Source: Cruorifilaria tuberocauda
Taxonomy: Eukaryota > Nematoda > Chromadorea > Rhabditida > Onchocercidae
Assembly: GCA_013365365.1 (NCBI GenBank)
Contig: JABVXU010000087.1
Span: 1 to 64,000, forward strand
Length of the DNA: 64,000 nucleotides
Direction of reading: 5' to 3'
Part shown: positions 1 through 13,600 of the stretch, piece after piece
Position numbering within the stretch: the stretch's first letter is position 1
Layout of the letters: each line of letters opens with the position of its first letter
Notes under the pieces: model-generated
What the model was told of the DNA's origin: nothing
Database searches by the model: none
Seen by the model: only the letters and a program-made list of their open reading frames with translations
Made by a program: the position numbers and the translations under genes

Positions 1-1645
1 CCACTGGAACACCAGCAGCATTTGTCGGTAGAGGTCTTCCATTCTCATCAATTACTCTCCCATCTTGATTTGTGGGTAATAAATTTCCATCTACTCCGAT
101 TACTGGATAAACTGGTTTTCCGTTAGAATCTGTCGGAAGGATTTCGCTATCGATTCCTCTAGCAGGATAAATGAGAGTACCGTTTTTATCACTAGGTAGT
201 GGTCGTCCGTTTCTGTCAACAGGTACTCCGGCAGCATTGGTTGGGATCAAGTTACCGTCTGGATCAAGGACATTTCCATATTTTCTAGGAAGTAACCTGC
301 CATCTGGTCCAACCACTGAATAAACTGGTCTTCCATGTTGATCCGTTGGTGGTATTGGACAATCCAAACCATCCTTCGGATAAATAGCCTGTCTCTCACT
401 ATTAGTTGGTAGTGGTTCATTACGGTAATTCACTGGTTCTCCAATGTCATTCGTGGGTATTACTTTCCCAAAAGGATCTAAAACAGTACCATCTTCCATC
501 GTTGGTAGTAAATCGCCGTTCGGTCCGATGATATTGAACGGTCGTTCTACTCTTTTTGTCTGTTCTGGTTCTGGAACTACTGTACTTCTGCCATCAGTTA
601 CTGATAGTATAAATATGCCATCAGAAGTGGTTGGGAGTACAGTTTCAGATTCGTCGACTGGATATCCTTCGTTATTTACTGGCACTAATTGTCCGTTAGG
701 ACCAATGATGCGTCCCATCTTGTCGCTTTTAAGAAGTTTTTCGTTATATTGTACCTTCACAGGTTGTCCATTAGAATCAGTCGGTAAGATATAATTACCT
801 ACGTAAATAAAATTCCCATCAGAATCCTTTGATAGCACTTCATCTTTCTCATTAATAGGCGATCCGGCATCATTGGTTGGAATAAATTCTCCATCTTCGT
901 TAACAAATCGACCATTCTCCGCTGTTGCCAGTAATACTCCGTTCGGATAAAAAACTGGATAAATAATACGTCCAAGTTCATCTGTTGGTACAGCTTGTTG
1001 AGTGACAGTTTCCAAATTCAAAACCATATACCGACCCTGTTCATCAGTTGGATAAGGTGAACCATCAATACTTATTGGCCGTCCAGCGATATCTGTTGAA
1101 AATATTTGCCCGCGCTGATTGATATACAAACCTTGCTGATTTTGCTGGAACAGCTGATCATCCGGTCCAACAATTGGATAAATTGGTTTCATGTTAATAT
1201 CAGTAGGTAACGGTTGTCCATCTTTTCCAATAATAGGATATATGTATTCTCCTTCATCGTTACGATGCAAAGGAATACCATTTGGACCTATAGGTCGGCC
1301 TTCATCATCCCATGCGATTGGATTTCCCAGATTATCCACCATTTGTCCGTATTCATTGGTAGGCAAAGGTTCACCATCAATACCAATAACTTTCGGCAAA
1401 ACACGATCTTTCTGGCTTGAATCAATTAACCGTGGCGAAATACCGGTGCTAATCAGCTCTCTATTGATATCAGTAGTTATTTCTTCCATATCCTGCCAAA
1501 TGGTTCGTCCGAACTCGTCAGTTGGAGAAGGGTGGGTTAATTCTTTCTCCTTCTCTGACTTCGGTATCAAGTCATCAGGAAGAATTGGCGTGGTAGACAG
1601 CTCTTTTGAAAATTCGGATTCAGGAATCAATGTTGGCGGAGTAAC
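1..1645 (-). repeat. Degenerate GPDG/LPT peptide-repeat exon of the giant gene
   Basis: A single open frame of about 548 codons starts after an acceptor at 1646-1647 and runs off the window. After a Ser/Thr/Pro-rich lead, the protein is a series of degenerate repeats of roughly 12 residues. They alternate segments such as YPVIGPDG or DENGRP with LPTN or LPTD followed by a Gly and a Pro-Val. Copies are diverged at DNA level, so this is an old protein repeat and not a recent satellite. A long repeat region C-terminal to the Ig/FN3 part fits the DIG-1 assignment. The structure and role of the repeats are not known to me. Confidence 0.75.
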
Positions 1646-4600
1646 CTACAATATTTAATTTTCCAAAATTTAAAATTGAGTGCTTTAGGAAGTTGAGAAA
1701 ACATTTTATGGAATATTTAGACGACAAAAATATCATAAGAAAATATAAGTTTCAACCATATAAAAAGTCTAAAAATGTCCGGTACTAATTCTAAGACACA
1801 TTTCTTATAAACTGAAACAGTGAACTGTAAATTATTTAAGATTATTGAATATTTACTGCCAGAAATCTGTGTTTGATATTTAGAGATTTTGCATAAGTTC
1901 AAATCCTTCGAATGTTTAAAATAAGGTATATAAGATTACTTGAACAATGCCAGCTTCCTCATCGTCTTCTATAAGTTCGCATGATTTCTTATCATTGGCA
2001 AGTTTGAAACCGTTATGACAGTAGCATGATGGTGTTATCATTCCTTCCCCATCCTCTTCAAACATGCAGGCATGTGCGCAATGGCATTGAATATCTGTAA
2101 TACTCAAACTTATCATCTTAACTATGAAACTTAAGAAGTGTCAAAAAATCTATTTTAATTTCCTATATACACTAGATTTACTGTAGAAGGTTCTAAAATT
2201 TTTGAGATGTTTAACAAGCGAAAAAATTTTATAGGGAAGAAAGGTAACCTCCGGAGGGTATGCGTATTTTAGTTGGTTCACTTGCAAGATTACCGCCGTC
2301 CTCGAATTTCGTAGTAACCTTAAATTAATTTCAAATTAGCTTGAAAACTATTTGTGTGAGGAAACATATGTTTATAGTGGATGCCGTAAGTTAATCATTA
2401 TTTTTGAATAAAGCAACTTTTGGAATTTCTAATAATTAATAAATATAAATTATGCGGAACGCTTACCATAAAATTATATTCAGTATCAGGTTGTAAACTG
2501 TCTAGCATAATCTTATCGGTGACATTGGCTGGTGTTTCCATATACATTACAGCTGATGGGTTATTATCTGGCCAGTATTTGATAATGTATTTCTGAAACT
2601 TCAAAAAGCATTGAAGCATTAAGGACTCTGATTTTGCAAGATGCTATACAGTTCAATTTAGTTTTTTGGCACTTGAAAAATTTCGAAACGATAATTACAG
2701 AGGTGTACTATGCTCAATATTGAAGTCTTTCTACTTATTTATTATAGACTATTATTACATTCTTGAAATCTTAAACTTTTCCTCTTCCTACAGCTCATGA
2801 TAATCCAACCTTGATCGGTTCTGTAGCAAGTGCTGGCTTAAAATCAAGAACCGTTTCACCGTTGATATCAGTTCCAACACGTATATCGCTAGCTGGTTCT
2901 ACAATTTGTGACAAGAATACAAATTTGTCATCAAACTTTGCATTTTTTACAACAACACTACAAGTTACTTTTTGGAAACATCAGGAAATTTATTCTATGA
3001 ATTAAATAGATATTTTCTTTTTTGGTGACAATTATCACTGAAAGGAAATACGAGATTCTCAAATTTTTAAAGTAAATTATTCTACTTGCGCTTTCTTTTG
3101 CAAGAGACAATTATGTTCAAATCGATAATCGGTATTATTTCTTTCTTCTCTTCTTTGATCCGTCATTTAAAAGAATAATTTAAAGTGGAAAATTACTTGG
3201 AGTTACAATATCGAGGACTGGTGTTTTGATTCCAGCAGATGGTTGTTCGATCACTAAATGATATTTGGCACCTGGTTCCATTTCTGGGATAGCTACACGC
3301 TCCAAGGGACGATCATCAGATGGAATTAAATTCCAGGTTTCAAAAGGTTTTGATGGATTATCAGTCCAATAGATATTCCAAGGACCGTGCTAAAATCCCA
3401 TAAATAACAGATTTATTTCCAAAACAAAGGATATGAAAGTGAATTTACAAAAATACTTACAGGTTCTTTAAGATAATCCGGTAACTTATCCGTAAAGTGT
3501 ACTACTACCTCACCATTCTCATTTTTCGCAACCACAAAATCATTTTTCCACGTCGGTTGAAGATCTGAAAAAATTGTGATGTTTATATCTGACTTTGAAC
3601 ATTCATTAAAAGAGAAAAGTGTTCATTATTTTCATCAATTAAATTAATTCTTTTTTAAGGATGAAATCTCAATTCTCTCCCATGCACGATAAGCTGATAA
3701 TGGCTAAATGGTCAATTCAAACAGAAGTAACAATAATTTTTGAGTTTCTGTCAAGATATAAATAGCAAATAAGAGAACTGAAAAAATTAAAATTAAGCAT
3801 AAATATTCCAAATTTTCTCATCAGATTTAAAACTCTGATTAGATATATTTAATATTTATAGAAGGTCGAGAACAGGCTGAGACGTTTTCAGACCTGGAAC
3901 AAGACGAACACTGATTGTCCAATTGGCGAAACCGAGCGGATTTTGAGCAACGCAGTTAAATGAAGTATCTTCAGTAATGTTTGATACCTTCAGAAACCAT
4001 ACTGCATACTTTTGATCGGCTTTTACCTAAATATTCCCGACATATATCGTTTATCGAGAAGATATCAAATATGAAAATTCGCTACAAAGCATATGAAGAC
4101 CAGTAGTTTATGAATAATTTACTCAAATAAATGAAAAAAGCCTCGAAATTTGAATAAATTGATATGGAGAATGGGTCTGATCGTACTGCTTTTTGGGTTT
4201 GAAATGTTAAGCGGTCAGATACATAAGAAAATAGTGGTGCAAAAATTGTAGCATTGAATTTCTATGGAGAGCCTATTCGTTTCCATTATTCCGCCAATTA
4301 CAAAACCTAATGAAAAGGATTGAAACATTATAGTAAATAAAAAAAAAGCGATTTTGAACTGTTGCAATTTTCAAAAACACGAAACCCAAGCAGGATCAAT
4401 GGGATAGTATCCGGAGCGGATCCATTTGACTGCTGGACGAGGTTGTCCTGTTGCATTACATGAAAGATCAAGTGCCGATCCTGGAAGGATCGTTATTTCT
4501 GTTTTACCTTCAACACCGTGATCACCATTCGAAATGAGAATATATGGAGGGTTACCTGAAGTTTAAACAATGTTTGTTCGAGTGGTTCAAAAATTCATAT

Positions 4601-7600
4601 TTGTTTAAAATGGAAAATAACTTTGAAATATCGTTTTCTCACATCTATTATTTGGTTTTTAACTTTTATTCTTTCACTTTTTGTTCTTTCAATTTGGATA
4701 AATTTTTAATTATTTAGCTTGTAACGGCTCATTTATTATTATGATTGTAAAAATAAAATAAACTCTAAGTAGATAATAAAAGAAAGAAACTTAGAATAAT
4801 AAACCCTCTGGAAGTGTTTTGGTGATGCAGGCATCAGAATATACTCCCGGTCCATCCGGGTAAACAGCACGAATCCGAAACACATACTCGGTATCTGGCT
4901 CAAGTAATCCATCAATCTTGTAATGCAGTTTATCGCCATCTTTTTCCTTTATTGGTATCATGCTCCTAGAAACAAAAGGTAAGAGAAATTTAACATAGAA
5001 GTTATAATTCAATTTATTACCGCCCAAATTAGTCAGCTGGGAAGTGTTCATATCAATAAATAATAATGATAATTTTAAGGAAGAGGAAGAAATAGAGAAA
5101 TTAAAGGCATTTTATAGGTGTAGAAAGCAAATTATTTATCACTTACTACTCGCAGCTTATCTATCACTTTTAATCTCATTATTCCGTGCAGTTCGTTTGT
5201 ACTGTGTTACCAGTAATTCGTCATTACTTTCGAAGTATACTTCTTAAAGATTAAATCCGTCTTCAAATGTAAATTAAGCCTAAATCATTAATCGAAAAGC
5301 TTCTAAAGGATAAATTAAATGACTTTTACTGAAAAGAATATTTTATCAGCTTTCACTTCTATTTTTATCATTAATTTATACCTATATAACTCAATCTGTC
5401 AAGCTGAAACGCTATCTGTAAAACGCTCATATCAGTTTGATTTCGAAAATTTTCATCTCAAGGGAATCTATTTCAGAAAGCCTTGGTATCATCTTTTTCT
5501 TCGCTTATAGTTTCTATTAGCAGAAAAGCGTACCAATCATCGATGCTCGCTAAATCATCTTCCCAGATTTTGGCATCTGCTTTAATGTAGTACAATTCAT
5601 AGCTAATTGGTGGTTGTTCGCTAGTAATTGGCTTGCGCCATTCAACATGTGCTGATCGCTGACTTTCTGGTTCAACCTTTAAGTCAAGCGGTGGACCTTC
5701 TCGAGCTAAAATAAATGTGATTAATAATATGTTTTGCAAAAAATATATTTTATTCTTTTCTCTTTCCTAATCATCTAACTGATTCTTTTGAAAATTCCAA
5801 ATATTTATTTCAAAGCTTAACTGATTTTACATTTTAAACCAAACCATTGATTGAAAGAAATAATCCATTTAATTAATTTTACGACGTATGTATTATATTT
5901 ACAAGCAAACGGTGAATGTTTTATTCGCCCAATTTCTTTCCCCATTTTCTCGGAAGTTTTATAAATGTTAAATCAAACCGCGTGATATCGTTCGAATAGT
6001 ATTCTGTTCCGAATATGGTCCGGGTCCATCTTGATTGACAGCTTGTAGTACCACAGCATACGCAGTATCCGGTTCAATAAAATCTATTAGATCAGCTTTC
6101 TGAGATACTCCAGTCAATGGTTCACTATCCTTATGAGATGTCATCCATTCGGTTATTGGCTTCTTTGGAATTTGTCCCATTTGATAAATTATATTCTGGA
6201 AACAAACAAAAGTGTGCTTTTTTTTTGCAAGAAATTAATGCTAGAATGCTCTAATATATCCATATAACTCCACATTCAATGGTAACTTTTACTTTCAAAT
6301 TTTATTCGAAGTTGGAGCACAAAATTAGCCCAACCTGATCATCCAGTGGAGTGTAATAAATCATATAACGAGTGATATTTCCATTGGGTATTGTTGGTGG
6401 ATCCCAACAGATGTTAATTGTTCGCGGTTTTATGGAATTTAATCGGATATTGCCTGGAGCATTCCCGGGACCTAGAATTTCGAAATAAATTCTTCCGCTC
6501 AGCATAGCAAAATAAAATAAAACTATAAATATAAAAGTTTCTTTAGAAAAATGCATATATTTATAGTTTGTTGCAATTTCAAGCTCTCAAGTTAGGATAG
6601 TCTCGGGTAGTTCAATTCATGATATAACAATGCAAAACAAAAAGAAGTCGTTAAAACAAACCAGTAACAAAAATTTCAAAAGAAGTTTCGGTTCGACCAC
6701 CATCATTTTCCGCTACGCATTTTGCTTTTATGGTCTCTTTCACATCTTGCAATCTTAGCATTCGTCCATCACTAAGAGGCTGAAGATACGTTTTCAGAAA
6801 ATAAATCAGAAAAATTGGCGACAAAGAGCATATTAAAAAATTTTCGTAAACTGTCATTAATTTTTATTCGCTTAATGCAAAACTCTGTGTAAGATTTTAA
6901 CAAACATCAAAAAATCTCCAAAAATTTGTTTTACCATAAGAAATTTTATTTTGAAATCCAAATTTTCGAATAGAACAAGAAATTTCAAATGTGGAACGCA
7001 ATTTACTATGAGCAAGACTTGCTCTTAATATCTCCTGAAGATCTATTTTTTCAAAGAGTTTAAAAACAATAAAAAATTTATATTTCACTGTAAGAATATG
7101 CGGTTTCCAATTATATTATTTTTTGAATCCTTGTAATAAAAAGTGAAGTCTCTCTATTTTATTAAAATAATGAAATGTTATTATTGTTCCCCCCTGTTAT
7201 TTTGACTTGAATTTTGAACAAATAAAAAGAAATTAGAAAAAATTAGTGAAAGGAAATGGAAAGCATAATATACCTGCCCATTTTCATCAATCCAAAAAAC
7301 TTTCGGAGGAGGGAACCCACTTGATGAACATCCAACAGCATAATCGCTACCAGCTGGCAAACGTATCACATTGTCTGGCAAGTCAGCATTAATTTCTGGT
7401 TTTTCCGGTGGTACAACTGGAATGCATTCCGTCGTAGTTAATAGAGCTATTTATACTGGGCTATGCTATGTAATGAATGACTGTATAATGCTAAATAAAA
7501 CTTCCTGATTTCGAATCCATATATTATACAATAAGAGCATTTCGGAATTGTAACTAAAGAGTTTTGATTGCCATCTTTCGAATTTAATGCCTCTTTTCGA

Positions 7601-10600
7601 ATATCCGATTGTATACTATCTAAGCTCAATTAACTATTGCTAATAAAACAAACTTCCATCGCCAGTATGGATAACAATCGGTTCTGATGGTGGGCTATCA
7701 ATTTCACCGCGAGCTGTTACCTGCAATAAATTAAACATGATTAGATATCAGTAAAGTTTCTTTTTTTGAACAAAACTTACTTCGTTTATTTAGCAGGTAA
7801 GAGTTGAAGAATTTTCTTTTAATTAACAAATCAGAAACAGTCTAACTTTAATTGAATAATTTGTATCAGGTTTGAAGTGTTCGCCGCCGATTGGAATGTT
7901 AACAGAAAAGTCATCATCTGATTCTGCCCAAAACATTTCTTTCCACTGTGCATCTTCACTTTTTGGATCATCAGCCGTGTAATGGATAATGAATTCCTAA
8001 ATATATGACATTTGACCTTAATATCGATTACTGATAGTAACTGTGCAGTCCAGCATACGTGACTTATTTGAAAACAAGATTGGAGAAAATGAGAAATTTG
8101 AATTGTTGTACTATGTCATTAGTTAATACTGTGCAAACCTTAATGGGTTTTTCCGGATCTTCAGGATCTTTTGGTGCATCGAATTGAAGCGCAACAGTAT
8201 TATTTTCATGAACTTTTATATCGGCCGGTTGAACAATAGCAGGAGCTAAATTTGAACTTAGGGTAATCAGTAAAGACGTGGATTAAATTAAAGTTTTTAA
8301 ATATTTAATTTATTTTGAATTTTAAAAGACTTGAAAGATTATGCAAAAATTTTTTGCCCGAATAACCTAGTGGTAGTGTTGTCAGTCTGATCGGATCGGA
8401 TAAAACACCCGGTCCACGATCACCAATCGCTTGCAATCGAACAGCGTAATTAGTTTTTGGTTTTAATCCAGCAAGGCGATACTTTTGCGGTACATCGGCT
8501 GGTACTTTTACAGTTTCCCATGTACGTGGAAGGCCTTCTCCTGTAAAAATAAAACTTATAAGTGTATTGAATTTCAAATATTCGAATAGAAGTATGATAA
8601 AATTTCACGTTCAAAATATTATAAACTAAAAAGTAGAAATAGTCAAATTTAGTCTTAGTTAATGATCTAATCAAATATTTTCACCGAATTATTGATTCTG
8701 CTTCTTACAACGGCAATAAAGCGAAATACAATCTCACTGAACTGATTTTTAATATTAGCATTGAAATGAATTCTGCGATTATTATAATACTATCGAATAG
8801 TGAAAGCAGTGAAAGCAAAAAATTAACATTACACAGTTTGCAAAAACGAAACTGATTTAGAACCAACCATCAGAAACCTCGCCGTAATGAATAACATAAT
8901 CAGTTATTTTTCCGTTCGGATTATCCGGTGTTGTCCATTCTATATTTGCTGCCTGATTTTCTTGTGGAAAAGCGACAATTTCGTTTGGTGGAGTTCCAGG
9001 TCCTAAAATTTATAAAAATCAATTCTCATAAAAATAATGGAAAATTTATTATCAGTGATTTAAAAATTTGAAGAAACAACAGTCAAAGTTTGCGCTTCAA
9101 TTCCTACTTTCGAGAATTTGTATGCATGTGTGTATGACTACATGCATGAGTGTATGCGTCAGTTACATATGTTGAAAACAAATGTGAAAAGAACACACCA
9201 GCTATAAGTATTTGTAACACTTCTTGAACCTGTCCAGCATTATTTTCAGCTTTACAAGTTGCGGTTTCATCTTTTCGCAAATCGGCTAACTGAAGAATTG
9301 GTCCCTGTATGACGTCACTGGCATTTGTACCAATAATCCACATAATGGTTGGTGGTGGTGTTCCTGTTGCAGTGCATCGTACAGATATTGAACCACGCGG
9401 TGGTAAGGTGGCCGGATTATCAGGCGGTTCCAGACTTATTACCGGAGGTGTTTCTGAAACAAAAGGTCCACCATAAACAAAATGAAATTTTTTCCTCGTC
9501 AAACGACATAATTTGAACTTATATATCTAAATTTAAATAAAATATTTATCCCATAAAAATATTGCAATTCAAAGAAAATATCAAAGCAGGATGTAGCAAA
9601 TTGACCTCCACTTTCAGTTTTGACTGTTACAGATTCACTTGCTGAACCCTCTGACAGATCATTAGTTGCAGAAATTCGAATTCGATACAACTGGTTGGGC
9701 AAAATATCATAGATTTCTTTGTTCAACCGTAAAGTTCCGGAAGTATCGTTGCTTTGAATAACAACTTTATTCCATTGTTTGTAAGCATCATCTGGAGTTT
9801 GTTGTTCATCCAATGGAGTGAAATAAACTGTGTAAGCCTAAACTCGATAATTTTCAATCATCACTTTTTTGATAGAATGAAATTCTATTTGTCGCTTCCA
9901 AATATTAATAAATGCCATATCGTGATGGTTCAGATGAACTTGCCTGAATGGCACCATTGGGTACACTTGGTCCTGTCCAAGATATATCTATGGTGTTATC
10001 TTTCTCCACTGTTGTTGTTACATCCTTCGGTGCATCGAGTGGTGCTGAGAAAGTGAGTATTTGAGTAAAATTTACATTAAATGCATTAAATTTTCATTTG
10101 ATGCATTAAAATTTCGATTCTGAGTCGAATAAGTTAATTAGCATAAAAAGTAATACAGGATTTACCTTAACCTCTTAAATTAGAAATTTAACGGTATGCG
10201 AAGTATTTCAGAAATTACCTCGCTACTAGTTTTTCTATGATAACGGAAATGGTGAAGGATTTGGTTGGATCATATGGGAAAAAAGAAAGTACCTCCACTG
10301 ACTGTTTCGAATGGAACAATATCAGAGGATAAACCGTCACCCCCCTCACCGACTGCTATGACTTTTACATAATATGGAGTTTCTGGCTGTAATTGACCAC
10401 GCTCCAATATCAGGTTCGGCTCTTCACTTGGCTCGGCATCAAAGGTACTCCAGCTGCTGAGAGGCTGGGCCGGATCAGATGTCACATACACCTTATATTT
10501 CTATGAAAAAATTGAAATAATTCGAAATTTTCCAAAAAACCGATTAAGAATTTTACGTTTTTAAGAGAACTTGCAAAATTTCTCACAAGAAATTCTTTTT

Positions 10601-13600
10601 GAATATTATAAAACAAAAGAAAAATAAAATAAAGAAACTCAATGCAATTAGTTTTTCTAATAACTTCATAAATTGCAAATATCTGAAAGAATTATTTTGT
10701 AATGAAATCACACGAACTGTAATAGGCCCATTAGGATATTTCGGTTTTTGCCAGAATATTGTGACACGATTATCTGGATCAATAACTGCTTGAATATTTT
10801 CTGGTGGGCTGCCCGGTTCTGAAATATTTTCTGAATAAGAAAATCATATCCAATCATATCTTAATTTTTATCGTCATTCTATTTATCTTACCCCCATCAC
10901 AATTTTGTAGCAATGAATCGTTTCAGAACTTAATTAAAGCTTATTTAATTTTTATATAAAGGACTAAAATTTCATCCAAATTTCCTAAATGAAAAACACA
11001 CTTAAAACATTGAAAATATGCCGATCGCTCACAGAACCATCAATATTTCGAGCAGTACATATTAATGCACGTTTAGTAGCTGTATTAGTGTTAACATTCA
11101 AAGAGTGGTACCGATGGGCTTCTTCTGAATCCGAATAAGCCGGGATTGGTATTGGTTCCTATAAAAGTTTCCAGTTTCTATTTATTTCGAATTGCAGATC
11201 TGTGATAAATCTTAAGTAGATACTGTGATACAGGCTATCAGAGTATGGATTCTTTAATTTCAGCTATCATTATCAAAAGTTATTTTGTTCAAAATTTATA
11301 CTCAATTTTTAGTCTGACTTATAAAACCAATCATTTTATGCAAGTGCACTTATTGCGTGAGTAAATACAAACATACCTGTCCACTTTCAGTTTCATTGAA
11401 CGGTAACCAAGTATATGAAATTTGAGGCGCTGGTCTTCCCTTCGCTTCACACTTAAATGCGATAGCCTGTAGCGGATCTACGACTGTTTCTGCATCGCTT
11501 TCCATCACTTGCGGATCCAATATGATCAGTTTTACAGAAAGCGGAATTGCTGAAAAGAAAAATGAATACAGGTAGTGATATTTTTCTTATAAGATGGAAA
11601 ACTGATAAAAATATTATCTTTTATTTCACCCATACTTACAATACTGCAATGAGCCGTCGATGTTTTTCTTAAATCATACTGATAAACTGAAAAAATTTAG
11701 ACCAACTATTTTTTCACCCTTAAATTGACTAAAGATCGAAACACTTATTAGAAATTATTGAAATTTCAACTTAATAATTGATAGATTTTTTTTCAACTTA
11801 CCTGGAACATAAACTATGCAAATATACATCTTTCACTTAGCATTTCAAATTTCACGTATAAGAAGGAGAAAAACTGACGTTTTTTGCCAGTAGTAACATC
11901 ATAAGCTTCGGATACGATACCAGGACCATCCTTAGTAGCAGCTTGTACTCGGACATTATAAGGTGTATCCTCATCTGCTGGAACAGTTACCTCAAGCTGA
12001 TCGCCTCCAACAGTTGTTTGCTCCCAATCTTTCAAATCGTCGTCTGGATTTTTTGTATAGTAAATAATATAATTCTGAAATTCGTTACTTGCTAAATTAT
12101 TTAAATTTAAGGAAAAGAACTCGAAATACTCATTTGTCGAACTCATCGTAGAATTAATGAGCATTGCCGTAATTGAAAAGTAAACAAATTTCTTTAATTT
12201 ATTATTTTTTAAGCAATACAAAATTAACTTGTGTTGTAAATTTTTAAAAATTTATGCAGACTGAATGAAGAGTGCTTACGGTAATCTTTCCATTTGGATA
12301 TTTTGGTTGACTCCAGGAGACTTTAAAGCCGTCTATAAATGGGACGGTTGCTATATCACGTGGTGAACTCCCAGGTCCAACAATTTTCACCTCAGTACGC
12401 TTTTCATCCGAACCTGGAAAGAATGACAAAATTAATAATATTGGTAAAAATATTCTATTTTCGGCAATATATGAATACTTTATATTTATGTCAAATCAAT
12501 TATTACTGAAAATAAACTTCAATTTAAAAAAGTTTTTAGGATTCCTTGAACTCATCAGATGCTAAATTATTGTCAAATCTTAAAGAAATTTAAAGTACTT
12601 TTAACATTAAGAAAGAAAAAACAACAAACCATGAGCGTTGACAGCTTGACATGTAGCTACTCCAGCCCGATTTGTTTTCTCAGCAATTAGTTTACTGCTA
12701 GAACGATCTTGAGCATCTGATGGTGTTACATCATAAATGCGAAATTCATTCTACAAAACTCACTAATATCTTGGGAATTCCAACATATGGCGTTTTACTG
12801 GTTGAGATAAGTTGTCAACATGACCTTATTCTTATTATCTGTGATATCGCAAGACATCTGCATCCAGAAAACTAAGGAGCGTAGCGTATCAAATCTTTAT
12901 ACTGAAAACTGACCTTTCCATCTACAACTAGACCTCCACTCCACAGCCATAATATTTTCGGCCTTGGTACGCCAGTTGCTTCGCATTCAAAAATAAGTTC
13001 TTCATTACTTGGGTCTTTCACTATCTTTTCAGCAGGTGCGATTGTTACAGCTGGCGGACGAGCTATAATTTAGAAACAGATTAATCCTCTTTTTTCTCAA
13101 TATTTTGTTGATTTTACCTTCATTTTTTCTTACTTGAAAATGATTACAATTGAAAAGAGATCGAATGTTTCACACAAACCAGCAAGCCAAGTTGTTAGAG
13201 TAAATTGGTCGCTGAAAAGACCGGGACCCAATTCATTATGTGCTCGTATTTTGAATGTGTAATCTTTCTTCTCTTTCAAATCTGCTATTCGCATAGAACG
13301 CGCATCTGCACTTCCAGCTTTTTCAACTTTCCACTGTTCATCTGGTAAATCCGAATTATCTGTATATAACACCTGCAATCTTTATTTTTTCAAATTAATT
13401 AAATGATAAAGTATAGCTAAATTTCAATTTAGGATTTAAAAGTTAATTTAAAATACCATTCACTGCTAGAGATTGTTGAAATTTCTGAAAGCATTCTATT
13501 TTCATAAAAACACTAACATCATAATCTTTCAACGGTCCATTTGTGATACGCGGTGGTTCCCACTGCAAATCAACATTATTGCCATGAATCTGATATCGTA

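Noticed and set aside
1191..1658. Plus-strand 155-codon ORF opposite the repeat exon
   Set aside because: It is antisense to the long, periodic minus-strand repeat frame of the giant gene, which has the matching splice acceptor.
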